Assembly: GCF_014863605.1 (NCBI RefSeq)
Contig: NZ_CP062252.1
Location: 3,109,001-3,173,000 of the forward strand
Direction: 5' to 3'
Source of the DNA: Pseudomonas allokribbensis
GTDB taxonomy: Bacteria > Pseudomonadota > Gammaproteobacteria > Pseudomonadales > Pseudomonadaceae
Length of the DNA stretch: 64,000 bases
Shown piece after piece: positions 8,493 through 16,974 of this stretch. The notes below the pieces were generated by a model. The model did not search any database, was not told the DNA's origin, and saw nothing but the letters and a program-made list of their open reading frames with translations. The position numbers and the translations under genes are program-made. How positions within the stretch are numbered: position 1 is the stretch's first letter; every line of letters begins with the position of its first letter.

Positions 8493-9584
8493 ATGGCTCC
8501 CTTGTTCAAGCTGTGTTTACCCGCGCTGTTGCTCTCTGTCTCCATCGCCGCCCAGGCCGAGGACAAGACGCTCAACCTCTACAGCTGGGCCGATTACGTG
8601 GCGCCGGAAACCCTGCAGCGCTTCGAAAAGGAAACCGGCATTCACGTGCGCTACGACACCTTCGATACCTCCGAAGTACTGGAGACCAAGCTGCTTACCG
8701 GCGGCAGCGGCTACGACGTGGTGGTGCCGTCATCCAGCGTGCTGGCACGGGGGCTCGCTGCCGGCGCGTTGAAGGAAATCCCTCACGACGGGCTCAAGGG
8801 TTACGCCAATCTCGATCCGGACCTGCTGGAAAAACTCGCGGCCGTCGACCCGGGCAATCGCTATGGCGTGCCGTACACCTGGGGCACCCTCGGTCTGGGC
8901 ATGAACGTCGAAGCGCTTAAGCAGCGACTGCCGGATGTGCCGCTCAACAGCCTCGATCTGCTGTTCAAGCCCGAATACGCCAGCAAGCTCAAGGATTGCG
9001 GGATCGCCATTCTCGATTCGCCGCAGGAAGTGATCGGCCTGGCGCTGCACTACCTCGGCAAGGATCCCTACAGCACCGACAAGAACGATCTGGCCGCCGC
9101 CGAAGCCTTGTTGCAGAAGTTGCAGCCCTCGGTGCTCTACGTCGCCACCGGCCGGCAGATCAGTGATCTGGCCAACGGCAGCGTGTGCCTGGCGCTGACC
9201 TACAACGGTGACGCAAGCATGGCCGCCGATCAGGCGCGCAAGGCCAACAAGCCGTTTGAAGTCGCTTACCGGATCCCGAAAGAAGGCACGCTGGTGTGGC
9301 AGGACAACCTGGCCATCCCCAAAGACGCGCCGCACCCGGAGGCCGCTCGGGCCTTCATCGAGTTCATGTTGCGCCCCGAATCCGTGGCGGCGCTGACCAA
9401 TACGCTGTTCTTCGCCACCGCCAACCAGGCCGCCACGCCGCTGGTGGACGAAGCGGTGCGCAACGATCCGGACATTTACCCGAAACCCGAAGTGCGCGAA
9501 CGGCTGTACGCCGACCGCAGCATGAGCCTCAAGGACATGCGTCAGCGCACGCGCTTGTGGACCACTTTCCGTAGCCATCAATAA
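8493..9584 (+). CDS. Polyamine-type ABC substrate-binding protein (PotF/SpuD family)
   Basis: 363 residues with a Sec signal peptide (MAPLFKLCLPALLLSVSIAA, cleavage after AQA near 22). The mature start DKTLNLYSWADYVAPETLQRFEKETG is diagnostic of PotF/PotD/SpuD periplasmic polyamine-binding proteins; GGSGYDVVVPSSSVL and VPYTWGTLGLGMN follow as expected. It would bind putrescine, spermidine or a related amine such as agmatine. No ATPase or permease gene is adjacent, so it either feeds a transporter encoded elsewhere or acts as a sensor. speB follows 29 bases later and is probably co-transcribed. The start has only a weak ribosome site. Confidence 0.85.
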   Translation: MAPLFKLCLPALLLSVSIAAQAEDKTLNLYSWADYVAPETLQRFEKETGIHVRYDTFDTSEVLETKLLTGGSGYDVVVPSSSVLARGLAAGALKEIPHDGLKGYANLDPDLLEKLAAVDPGNRYGVPYTWGTLGLGMNVEALKQRLPDVPLNSLDLLFKPEYASKLKDCGIAILDSPQEVIGLALHYLGKDPYSTDKNDLAAAEALLQKLQPSVLYVATGRQISDLANGSVCLALTYNGDASMAADQARKANKPFEVAYRIPKEGTLVWQDNLAIPKDAPHPEAARAFIEFMLRPESVAALTNTLFFATANQAATPLVDEAVRNDPDIYPKPEVRERLYADRSMSLKDMRQRTRLWTTFRSHQ

Positions 9585-9613
9585 CGCTGGATAAAAACCA
9601 AAGGAGCACACCG

Positions 9614-10573
9614 ATGGACGTGCCAATGCAGAACGATCAGGCCCTGACCCGTGACAGCCTCTACGGCACCGCTGCCGAAAGCACCTACGCCGGGATCACC
9701 AGTTTCATGCGCCGGCGCTACAGCCGGGACTTGCGCGGTGTCGACGTGGCCGTCAGCGGCGTGCCGTTCGACACCGCCACCAGCAACCGTCCGGGCGCCC
9801 GTTTCGGGCCTCGCGGGATTCGTGCGGCGTCCACCGGGATTGCCTGGGAACGGCACTGGCCCTGGGCGTTCGACCCGTTCGATCATCTGGCGGTCATCGA
9901 TTACGGCGATTGCGACTTCGATTACGGCTCGCCGCACACCATTCCGGAAAGCATCGAGGCCCACGCCGAGCACATCCTGAGCTCCGGCAGCGCCATGCTC
10001 ACCTTTGGTGGCGATCACTTCATCAGCTACCCGCTGCTCAAGGCTCATGCGCGCAAGCACGGCACGTTGTCGCTGATCCACTTCGATGCCCACAGCGACA
10101 CCTGGCCGGACGAGGGCGGCAAACGGGTCGATCACGGCACCATGTTCTGGCACGCGGCGCGGGAAGGGCTGGTGGATCCGGCGCGCTCGGTGCAGATCGG
10201 TTTGCGCACCACCAATGACGATCATCAGGGCTTTCAGGTGCTGGACGCGCGGCAGGTACATCGCCGGGGCTGCGAAGCGATTGTCGAGGCGATTCGTGCG
10301 CGGGTCGGGGACAACCCGGTCTACCTGACGTTCGACATCGACTGCCTGGATCCGGCCTTCGCTCCGGGCACCGGGACACCGGTCTGCGGCGGGTTGAGCA
10401 CGGTGCAGGCACTGGAAATCCTTGGTGGTTTGCGTGGGATCAATCTGGTGGGCATGGACGTGGTGGAAGTGGCCCCGGCCTACGACCACGCAGACGTGAC
10501 GTCGCTGGCGGCGGCGACGCTGGCCATGGAGATGCTGTGTCTGTACGCGGCAAGGCACAAAGTCGACGCGTGA
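9614..10573 (+). CDS. speB: Agmatinase (ureohydrolase family)
   Basis: 319 residues, close along its whole length to E. coli SpeB as I remember it. It hydrolyses agmatine to putrescine and urea with a binuclear Mn centre. All six metal ligands are visible: His135 (FGGDHF), Asp158, His160 and Asp162 (HFDAHSDTW), Asp241 and Asp243 (DIDCLDPAFAPGTGTP). Pseudomonads also have guanidinobutyrase and guanidinopropionase paralogues, so the guanidino substrate could differ, but the C-terminal GMDVVEVAPAYDHADVTSLA segment fits the agmatinase branch. AAGGAGC lies 8 bases before the ATG. It probably shares a transcript with the upstream polyamine-binding protein. Confidence 0.85.
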   Translation: MDVPMQNDQALTRDSLYGTAAESTYAGITSFMRRRYSRDLRGVDVAVSGVPFDTATSNRPGARFGPRGIRAASTGIAWERHWPWAFDPFDHLAVIDYGDCDFDYGSPHTIPESIEAHAEHILSSGSAMLTFGGDHFISYPLLKAHARKHGTLSLIHFDAHSDTWPDEGGKRVDHGTMFWHAAREGLVDPARSVQIGLRTTNDDHQGFQVLDARQVHRRGCEAIVEAIRARVGDNPVYLTFDIDCLDPAFAPGTGTPVCGGLSTVQALEILGGLRGINLVGMDVVEVAPAYDHADVTSLAAATLAMEMLCLYAARHKVDA

Positions 10574-10597
10574 TCGGCTCTGAGCCTGGTGAAAGCT

Positions 10598-10632
10598 CCT
10601 GACAATTTCTGACACCAGGCTCTGCTAAGCTC
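10598..10632 (+). promoter_or_regulatory. Candidate operator/promoter, copy 1 (upstream of the YafY-type regulator)
   Basis: The string CCTGACAATTTCTGAC (10598-10613) contains CTGAC twice, 11 bases apart start to start, followed by CACCAGGCTCTGCTAAG. A closely similar string occurs upstream of the next gene (11363-11397), with the same two CTGAC units at the same spacing and the same GGCT and CTA positions. This suggests one regulator binds both, most simply the WYL regulator encoded between them. Confidence 0.5.
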
Positions 10633-10661
10633 CGGCAAAATTCCGCACAGAGCCTCACGCC

Positions 10662-11378
10662 GTGTCACGAACCACTCGTCTACTGACTTTGCTGCAAGTG
10701 CTTCGCGGCAAGAAACGCCCGGTCACTGCGGCGACGCTGGCGTCCGAGCTGGAAATCTCCGAGCGCACCCTCTATCGCGACATCGCCGAATTGACGGCGC
10801 TCGGCGCGCCGATCCACGGAGAGGCGGGCATTGGTTATGTCTTGCGCAGCGGCCTGTTTCTGCCGCCGCTGATGCTCAACGCCGACGAGACCGAAGCCAT
10901 CGTCCTGGGCCTGCGCTATGTCGATCAGCGTGGCGACGAGGTCCTGAGCAAAGCCGCAGCGGATGCGCTGGCAAAAATTGCGGCGGTGCTGGATCCCCAG
11001 GCCCAGGAGGCGATGCGCAATCCGACGGTCATGCCCGGGCCGCCCGGTTACGGCTTTCCGCAGAACGCTGTGCCGTTGAATGTGTTTCGTCAGGCGATCC
11101 GCGATCAGGCCAAGCTGCACATCGATTACGCCGACGCACAACAGGTGCCGAGCCAGCGCTTGATCTGGCCGTTGGCGCTGGGGTTTCTCAACGAGGTGCG
11201 GATCATTGTGGCGTGGTGCGAGTTGCGCAGCGCGTATCGCACGTTCCGAACCGACCGGATCTCAGCGGCCAGTCTGCAGGGCGAGCGATATCCAGGACGT
11301 CGCAGCGACCTGCTGCGCACCTGGCAGCGGCAGATGCAACTGGACGAAAACGGACGCTTCACTCCTGACAAAAACTGA
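10662..11378 (+). CDS. YafY family transcriptional regulator (HTH_11 plus WYL domain)
   Basis: 238 residues beginning with a GTG codon. The N-terminal HTH_11 domain is clear (MSRTTRLLTLLQVLRGKKRP, then LEISERTLYRDIAELTALGA at about residues 30-49) and the second half is a WYL domain (about 130-225), a ligand-sensing module found in many repressors and activators. The WYL tripeptide itself is not conserved as such in this protein. A direct-repeat element precedes this gene and recurs across its own stop codon before the SnoaL-like gene, so autoregulation plus control of the downstream gene is likely. Confidence 0.85.
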   Translation: MSRTTRLLTLLQVLRGKKRPVTAATLASELEISERTLYRDIAELTALGAPIHGEAGIGYVLRSGLFLPPLMLNADETEAIVLGLRYVDQRGDEVLSKAAADALAKIAAVLDPQAQEAMRNPTVMPGPPGYGFPQNAVPLNVFRQAIRDQAKLHIDYADAQQVPSQRLIWPLALGFLNEVRIIVAWCELRSAYRTFRTDRISAASLQGERYPGRRSDLLRTWQRQMQLDENGRFTPDKN

Positions 11379-11397
11379 CGCAGGGCTGTTCTAGGAT
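11363..11397 (+). promoter_or_regulatory. Candidate operator/promoter, copy 2 (overlaps the regulator's stop codon)
   Basis: TCCTGACAAAAACTGAC (11363-11379), then GCAGGGCTGTTCTAGG, repeats the arrangement seen at 10598-10632. The first part encodes the last codons and TGA of the upstream regulator gene. It sits about 35 bases before the SnoaL-like gene start. Confidence 0.5.
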
Positions 11398-11429
11398 GGC
11401 GACAGAACCCGAAAACAGGAGCTGCACTC

Positions 11430-11771
11430 ATGTTCCATCCCACCTCGATACTCGCCCCGGCCATCGTTGAGTACATCAACGCCGCCAACGCTCGCGATAC
11501 GACCCGGGTCGGCAGTTTTTTTGCCGAGGATGCCCACGTGTTCGATGAAGGCAATCATCAGGTCGGCCCGCAGGCCATCGCCCACTGGATGCAAGACACC
11601 GCCCGACGCTATCAGCCACGAGTCGAAGTGCTGGGCGTCCAGCAGCGCACCGGCAAAGTGCTGGTGCAAGGGCTGATCTCCGGGACGTTCCCCGGTAGCC
11701 CGCTGGAATTGCGTTACACCTTTCGCCTCAACGAGCAGGGCAAAATCGCACGGCTGGATATTTCCGTGTAG
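11430..11771 (+). CDS. Nuclear transport factor 2-like (SnoaL-type) protein
   Basis: 113 residues with the cone-shaped NTF2/SnoaL pattern: PAIVEYINAANARDTTRVGSFFAEDAHVFDEGN, then a QAIAHWMQDT helix and a C-terminal beta-sheet (YTFRLNEQGKIARLDISV). The fold is used by many small enzymes and binding proteins, so no reaction can be named. AGGAGC precedes the ATG. It lies 51 bases after the YafY-type regulator and carries the same upstream direct-repeat element, so it is the probable regulated target of that regulator. Confidence 0.8.
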   Translation: MFHPTSILAPAIVEYINAANARDTTRVGSFFAEDAHVFDEGNHQVGPQAIAHWMQDTARRYQPRVEVLGVQQRTGKVLVQGLISGTFPGSPLELRYTFRLNEQGKIARLDISV

Positions 11772-11793
11772 CCATCGTGGCATACTGCCGCGC

Positions 11794-12912
11794 ATGACTT
11801 TCGACTCCCCCCTAAGCGCCTGGCAACATGCCGTCGAGCACAAGGGCTTCATCCAGGATGAAGCCCAGGAGCACGCGGTCTGGGCGTTGCAAAAATGCCA
11901 TGAAGCCCTGCACGCCGGTGCCCGTTCGGTCACCGGCGTTTATCTGTGGGGGCCGGTCGGGCGCGGCAAGACCTGGCTGATGGACCAGTTCCATCAAAGC
12001 CTGCGGGTGCCGGCCCGGCGTCAGCACTTTCATCACTTCATGGGCTGGGTCCATCAGCGCTCGTTTCAACTGACCGGCATCGCCGATCCGCTGCGGGCAT
12101 TGGCCCGGGAACTGGCGGCCGAAGTGCGGGTGCTGTGCTTCGATGAGTTGTTCGTCAATGACATTGGCGACGCGATCATCCTCGGCCGGTTGTTCCAGGT
12201 GATGTTTGACGAAGGCGTGGTGGTGGTCTGCACCTCCAACCTGCCGCCGGATCAGTTGTATGCCGACGGATTCAACCGTGACCGCTTCCTGCCGGCGATC
12301 ACGGCGATCAAGCAGCATATGCAGGTGGTCGCGGTGAACGGCGCCGAGGACCATCGGTTGCATCCGGGCGCCCTCGAGCAACGCTACTGGGTGGCGGCGC
12401 CGGAGCAGGATTGCGCGCTGGCCGGGGTGTTCGATGCGTTGGCGGGCGGGCAGGGCGCCAGCTCCGAACCGGTGCCGGTCGGCTACCGCGCGTTGAATGT
12501 CGTGAAGGCCAGCGAGTCGGTGTTGTGGTGCCGTTACGCCGATCTGTGTGAACAACCGTTCGCGGCCATGGACTTCATCGCGCTGTGCGACAGCTACCGG
12601 GCTATTCTGTTGAGCGAGGTGCCGAACCTGAGCGCGCAAAAGCGTGAAGGGCGGATCGCCCGTGGCACCGAAGACGGTGCGGAGCGGGTGGTGGCCGGCG
12701 ATCGCGAGTTGCCGCAACTGTCAGTGCACGATGACGGCGTACGGCGCTTCATCGCGCTGGTCGACGAGTGCTACGACCGCAAGGTGCCGCTGTACATCGA
12801 GGCCGATGTGCCGATGGACGCGCTGTACACCGAGGGTTATCTGGAATTCCCGTTCCGCCGGACCCTCAGCCGCTTGCAGGAGATGCAGTTGCAACGCTTT
12901 GCCGACACTTGA
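11794..12912 (+). CDS. ZapE/AFG1-like P-loop ATPase
   Basis: 372 residues of the AFG1/ZapE ATPase family: Walker A GPVGRGKT at 53-60, Walker B VLCFDEL near 114-120, followed by VNDIGDAIILGRLF and TSNLPPDQLY. In E. coli ZapE associates with the Z-ring under stress; mitochondrial AFG1 helps clear membrane-complex subunits. Pseudomonads usually have another ZapE gene near sspB or rplM, as I remember, so this may be a paralogue, and I leave the symbol empty. The ATG at 11794 is close behind the previous gene, and the DinB gene follows 17 bases downstream, suggesting one transcript. Confidence 0.8.
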   Translation: MTFDSPLSAWQHAVEHKGFIQDEAQEHAVWALQKCHEALHAGARSVTGVYLWGPVGRGKTWLMDQFHQSLRVPARRQHFHHFMGWVHQRSFQLTGIADPLRALARELAAEVRVLCFDELFVNDIGDAIILGRLFQVMFDEGVVVVCTSNLPPDQLYADGFNRDRFLPAITAIKQHMQVVAVNGAEDHRLHPGALEQRYWVAAPEQDCALAGVFDALAGGQGASSEPVPVGYRALNVVKASESVLWCRYADLCEQPFAAMDFIALCDSYRAILLSEVPNLSAQKREGRIARGTEDGAERVVAGDRELPQLSVHDDGVRRFIALVDECYDRKVPLYIEADVPMDALYTEGYLEFPFRRTLSRLQEMQLQRFADT

Positions 12913-12929
12913 TGCACGGAGGGTGCGAC

Positions 12930-13511
12930 ATGACTCAGCCACTGTCCCATCACTTGCTGACCCAGGCTTATCAGAACGCCTGGGCCAACCATCGACTGGC
13001 CAAGGCCTGGCTGCAACTCGACGATGCACAACTGGCGGCGCCCAGGGTGAGTTTCTTCCCGAGCCTTCTCCTGACCCTCAATCACATCCTCACCTGCGAC
13101 TGGTTCTACGTCGATGCGCTGGAACGCGAGTTGCGCGGTGATGAGCCGCATCCCGATTGCTATGTGTTTTTCAACGTGGATGAACCCTTCACCGAGGCGC
13201 AGGCCTTGCGCCGTGAGCAGGCCCATGTCGATCGCCGCTTGATCGCTTATTGCGAGCAGCTGCGCGATGCCGATCTGGGGCGCATCGTCACCATCGCCCG
13301 CGACACGCCGCAGCACGACAGCCGTCTGCGGATGATTTCGCACCTGTTCGAACACCAGATCCACCATCGTGGTCAGGTCCACGCCATGCTCAGCGGCACA
13401 CCGGTGAAACCGCCGCAACTGGATGAGTTCTTCTGTGTCGGCGAGTCCGGTTTGCGGGCCGAGGATTTCGCCGAACTGGGCTGGACGGAAGAACTGATCT
13501 GGGGCCACTGA
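12930..13511 (+). CDS. DinB-superfamily four-helix protein
   Basis: 193 residues from an ATG preceded by CGGAGGG. The DinB fold is shown by the three-histidine metal pattern: His in LTLNHILTCDWFYVD near residue 50, and the pair in HLFEHQIHHRGQVHAML near 140-150. DinB-like proteins are metal-dependent thiol transferases or of unknown function. The tail GESGLRAEDFAELGWTEE is shared by Pseudomonas homologues as far as I recall. It follows the ZapE-like gene closely, so co-transcription is likely. No substrate can be inferred. Confidence 0.8.
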   Translation: MTQPLSHHLLTQAYQNAWANHRLAKAWLQLDDAQLAAPRVSFFPSLLLTLNHILTCDWFYVDALERELRGDEPHPDCYVFFNVDEPFTEAQALRREQAHVDRRLIAYCEQLRDADLGRIVTIARDTPQHDSRLRMISHLFEHQIHHRGQVHAMLSGTPVKPPQLDEFFCVGESGLRAEDFAELGWTEELIWGH

Positions 13512-13609
13512 AACGGCCGGGTTGTGGCCGGGGGCCGCCTCGCGCTAAGGTCGGACAGCCTATCAGTGCGTATCAAACGTGCCGGGGCCCCGTGCGATCG
13601 AGGAAGGAA

Positions 13610-14107
13610 ATGGATTCCGCAGAGATTCTTGTGCTTCAAGCCAGCTATACCAATCCGGTGCATGCCGAGGCCATCGGTGTGGTGCTCAATCATTACGCCG
13701 AAGACCCGATGGGCGGCGGCCATCCGATTGCCCCTGAACTGCTGCAGCAACTGCCCGCAGAACTGGCCAAACGGCCTCACGCGTTCAGTGTCCTGGCCTT
13801 TGTCGGCGGCGAACCGGCAGGGCTGGTGAACTGCTTTGAAGGGTTTTCGACCTTTGCCTGCAAGCCGCTGGTCAACGTCCATGACGTGTCGGTGGTGACG
13901 AAGTTTCGAGGCCTGGGGCTGAGCCAGAAAATGCTGCGCAAGGTCGAGGACATCGCCCGTCAGCGCGGATGCTGCAAGATCACCCTGGAAGTGCTCGAAG
14001 GTAACGCCGTGGCCCAGGGTTCCTACGCCAAATTCGGTTTTGCTCCGGGCATGTTCGACCCGAGTCACGGGCGCATGCTGTTCTGGATCAAGGAATTGCA
14101 GGCATAA
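13610..14107 (+). CDS. GNAT family N-acetyltransferase
   Basis: 165 residues; the ATG at 13610 follows AGGAAGG. The acetyl-CoA motif appears as VHDVSVVTKFRGLGLSQKML (about residues 84-103), followed by GCCKITLEVLEGNAVAQGSYAKFGF, the usual beta4-beta5 region ending in a Tyr-x-x-x-G-F. Small single-domain acetyltransferase with unknown acceptor. Its stop at 14105-14107 runs into the A tract of a hairpin that terminates the convergent gene. Confidence 0.8.
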   Translation: MDSAEILVLQASYTNPVHAEAIGVVLNHYAEDPMGGGHPIAPELLQQLPAELAKRPHAFSVLAFVGGEPAGLVNCFEGFSTFACKPLVNVHDVSVVTKFRGLGLSQKMLRKVEDIARQRGCCKITLEVLEGNAVAQGSYAKFGFAPGMFDPSHGRMLFWIKELQA

Positions 14108-14131
14108 AAAAAGGCGCCCGAAAAGGGCGCC
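14106..14131 (-). terminator. Terminator of the small secreted-protein gene
   Basis: Stem GGCGCCC / GGGCGCC with a GAAAA loop; on the minus strand it is followed by seven T residues. No T tract follows on the plus strand, so it serves the minus-strand gene at 14193-14399. Confidence 0.85.
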
Positions 14132-14192
14132 CAACTGTCATCTGCGAAGCCAGAGCGGAGCCATCGCAGGTCCATCGGTAAACCTGTCTACA

Positions 14193-14399
14193 TCAAGGAC
14201 GGTAGTGCTCGGTGACCTGTGCGGTCTGGTCGTCCGGGACGCGAAGCTCGTTGGCTTTCGTGTCTGTCTGCTGGCTTTGTTCGGTGTGGACCGGGAAGCT
14301 CTCCCAGTGATATCGCATCCGCTCGGCACCGCCCTCGGCGAAAGCGCTGGCGGATGCAATAGCGAATAGACCGGCAAGGATTGCAGTCGTGATTTTCAT
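14193..14399 (-). CDS. Small exported protein of unknown function
   Basis: 68 residues with a Sec signal peptide (MKITTAILAGLFAIASASAF, cleavage probably after AFA near 21-22), leaving a mature peptide of about 47 residues that contains Gln, Thr and a YHWESFPVHTEQ stretch. AGGAGAC precedes the ATG and a strong terminator follows, so it is a genuine single-gene unit. Similar tiny periplasmic proteins are common in Pseudomonas without known roles. Confidence 0.75.
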   Translation of the reverse strand: MKITTAILAGLFAIASASAFAEGGAERMRYHWESFPVHTEQSQQTDTKANELRVPDDQTAQVTEHYRP

Positions 14400-14581
14400 G
14401 GTGTCTCCTACGAAAAATGTCGGAGCCGTTCATCCATGAATCAAACCCTCGAGGCGCAGTGTCTGGTGAGGGCATTAACCAAGGGTTAACGCGCGTTCCG
14501 TGCAGGTTTTACCGATTGTTTCCAGGGTGGCGGACGAAGGCTGCACGCGCCGCTGACGCGTGCAGATCGCAGGGAAGGGCG

Positions 14582-16828
14582 TCAGAGTTTCCAGTCGAGG
14601 CTCAACGTCACCGTGCGCGGATCGCCCCAGAACACGCCGTTGTAGAAGCCGACGTTGTCGTAATACTTCTTGTCAAACAGGTTGTCGACGTTCAGCGATG
14701 CCGACAGGTGTTTGTCGAACTCATAACGCGACATCAGCTTGACCACCGAGTAGGCGCCCTGACTGATTCGTGTCCGTTCGGTGATGACCCGGCCATTGGC
14801 ACCGCGTCCGACCGGGCGGTTGGAATTGCCGTAGACGTCACTCTGCCAGTTCACCGCGCCACCCACGGTCAGGGCGCTCCAGTCGCCGGGCAAGCGATAC
14901 GCGGTGGAGACGCGAAGCATGTTCAGCGGCTGGTTGGTGTTGGTGCGGTTTTTCTCGCCATTGAGCGCGTGGGTGTAGGTGTAGCCGGCGGTCATGTTCC
15001 AGCCGTCATGGATTTCACCCGAGAGCTCGGCCTCGAAACCGTTGACCTTGTTGCCTTTGCCGCCGCTCTTGTAGAACTCCTCACCGGTGACCGGATCCGG
15101 TGGTACCGAGTCGTCGAGCTCGGCGACGTTGTCCTGCTTGCTCCAGAACACGGCCGTGGCCAGGTTCAGGCGCTCGTCCAGCAGGCTGCCCTTGAGGCCT
15201 ATTTCATAGTTGCTGCCGACCACCGGCTCAAGGAATTTGCGATTGGCGTCGCGGTATTCCTGAGGGTTGAAGATGTCGGTGTAGCTGGCATACACGGTGT
15301 ATTCGGGCGTCAGGTCGTAGAGCAGCCCCGCGTACGGCGTCCACATATCGTTGTGTTGCTGGCGGCTGGCGTCGACCGCGCTCACTTGCCGATTGTCGTC
15401 ATACGTATTGTCGGCTTTTGACGCCTTCCAGCTGCCGTAACGACTGCCGAGTACCGCATGCAAGTCATCGGTGAAACTCAGGCGAGTGGCCAGATAGCCG
15501 GCTTTCTGGCGGGTGCTGGAGGTGGAGCCGGTCAAACTTGTGACGGTGTCAGGAAATTTGGCGATATCGCCCATGTATTTCCAGTCGCGAATCCGCCCGT
15601 AACCCGGTGGAAACGTGCCGTCGATCGTATAAGGGGAGCGCTCGCTGCGCTCGGCCTCGCCATAACCGAACATCATTTCGTGTTCGCGGCCAAACAGCGC
15701 ATAGGGGCCCGACACGTTGAAGTCATAGGTCTTCATTTTTTGCGTGCCGATCATGTGTGATATGTAGGCCGCCATCCCGCTGCGGTCGTCTGCGGGAAAA
15801 CCGGTTCCGCCGTAGTAGACCTTGCCGTCGGTATCGCTCTGGCGATGGGTGTAGGCCGCTTTCAAGTGCCAGCCGCCCGCCAGTGCCTGATCGAGGGTGG
15901 CGAAAGCGGTCTTGTCCTCGATCGGCCATGAACTCCATGACGTTGCCATGTTGGTCGAGCGGCCCAGACCGGCCTTGCCGCCGTCGGCATTCCAGTAGGG
16001 CACCGTGCCCCATGAGCTGCCTTGTACGTGCTTGTTCTGATAGTCATAGCCGACCGCGAGCACGGTCGATTCCGTCAGGTCGCCTTCGAGAATGCCGTAG
16101 CCGACTTCCCGTTGCAGCGCGTAATGGTCGCGAATTGACTGGCTGTCGCGATACGCCAGCACGCTGCGTCCGCGCAAACGGCCGTCGAAAGCAAGCGGGC
16201 CGCCCACGTCCACGTAGCTGTAGTAATCGTCGTAGCTGCCGCCGCTGACCCCGGCCAGCGCCTGCAATTGCGCGGTAGGGCGCTTGCGTACCATGTTGAT
16301 GGTGGCCGAAGGATCACCTGCGCCGGTGGTCAGGCCGGTGGCACCCCGTACCACTTCGATACGGTCGTAAATGATCGTGTCGGAATCGGACTTCATCCGG
16401 CTGAAGGTGTTGAGCATCCCGTCGATCTGGAAGTTGTTGATCGAGTAGCCGCGAGACGAATAGTTGACCCGGTCTGAATCGTAATGCTGAACCACAACGC
16501 CCGTGGTCTGGCTCATGGCTTCGGACAATGTACCGAGCTTGAAATCATCCATCTGCTGGCGGGTCACCACGGACACCGATTGCGGGGTTTCCTTGATCGA
16601 CAGGTTCAACCGCGTGGCCGTGCTCATGGCGCCGGTGGTGTAGGAAGCGGTGTCTTCAGTCGTACTGCCCAAGCCTTGGGCGGTGACGTTGGTGGAGGCC
16701 AGTTCGAGTGCCGGAGCGGCGGCCTCAGGCTGTTTTTCGGCGTCGGTTTCAGCCAGCAGATCCGGGCTCAATGCAGCACTGCACAGGCCCAGGGTGAGGG
16801 TCATGGAACGGGTGATGGGCGCGAACAT
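14582..16828 (-). CDS. TonB-dependent siderophore receptor
   Basis: 748 residues. A signal peptide (MFAPITRSMTLTLGLCSAAL, cleavage near AET) is followed directly by the plug domain (LSIKETPQSVSVVTRQQMDD, then TTGVVVQHYDSDRVNYSSRG, VVRGATGLTTGAGDPSATINMVRKRPT) and a 22-strand barrel (TPYAGLLYDLTPEYTVYASY; terminal TVTLSLDWKL). The pattern is that of hydroxamate or pyoverdine receptors such as FhuE, FoxA and FpvA. There is no STN signalling domain between signal peptide and plug, so it does not work through a FecI/FecR-type sigma factor. AAGGAG precedes the ATG at 16828. No siderophore synthesis genes are adjacent; the ligand may be a foreign siderophore. Confidence 0.85.
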   Translation of the reverse strand: MFAPITRSMTLTLGLCSAALSPDLLAETDAEKQPEAAAPALELASTNVTAQGLGSTTEDTASYTTGAMSTATRLNLSIKETPQSVSVVTRQQMDDFKLGTLSEAMSQTTGVVVQHYDSDRVNYSSRGYSINNFQIDGMLNTFSRMKSDSDTIIYDRIEVVRGATGLTTGAGDPSATINMVRKRPTAQLQALAGVSGGSYDDYYSYVDVGGPLAFDGRLRGRSVLAYRDSQSIRDHYALQREVGYGILEGDLTESTVLAVGYDYQNKHVQGSSWGTVPYWNADGGKAGLGRSTNMATSWSSWPIEDKTAFATLDQALAGGWHLKAAYTHRQSDTDGKVYYGGTGFPADDRSGMAAYISHMIGTQKMKTYDFNVSGPYALFGREHEMMFGYGEAERSERSPYTIDGTFPPGYGRIRDWKYMGDIAKFPDTVTSLTGSTSSTRQKAGYLATRLSFTDDLHAVLGSRYGSWKASKADNTYDDNRQVSAVDASRQQHNDMWTPYAGLLYDLTPEYTVYASYTDIFNPQEYRDANRKFLEPVVGSNYEIGLKGSLLDERLNLATAVFWSKQDNVAELDDSVPPDPVTGEEFYKSGGKGNKVNGFEAELSGEIHDGWNMTAGYTYTHALNGEKNRTNTNQPLNMLRVSTAYRLPGDWSALTVGGAVNWQSDVYGNSNRPVGRGANGRVITERTRISQGAYSVVKLMSRYEFDKHLSASLNVDNLFDKKYYDNVGFYNGVFWGDPRTVTLSLDWKL

Positions 16829-16907
16829 CGCAGCCGACTCCTTGTCTTCGAGAGAAAATTTCCTTTGGTTCAAAGACGAAGAGGGGGAGTGCGATTTAGT
16901 AACAAAC

Positions 16908-16926
16908 GAGAAATATTGTCATTTCG
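16908..16926 (-). promoter_or_regulatory. Possible Fur box upstream of the siderophore receptor
   Basis: On the minus strand AATGACAATATTT within this segment matches the AATGATAATCATT core of the Fur consensus at 10 of 13 positions. It lies about 80 bases before the receptor start, where a Fur site would be expected. Eye match only. Confidence 0.35.
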
Positions 16927-16944
16927 AGGTATTGCGACAGCATG

Positions 16945-16970
16945 AAAAAAGGGCCGTTTCCGGCCCTTTT
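16945..16970 (-). terminator. Terminator of cptA
   Basis: Stem GGGCCG / CGGCCC with a four-base loop; followed on the minus strand by six T residues. It lies immediately after the cptA stop and upstream of the receptor promoter. Confidence 0.85.
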
Positions 16971-16974
16971 CAGG

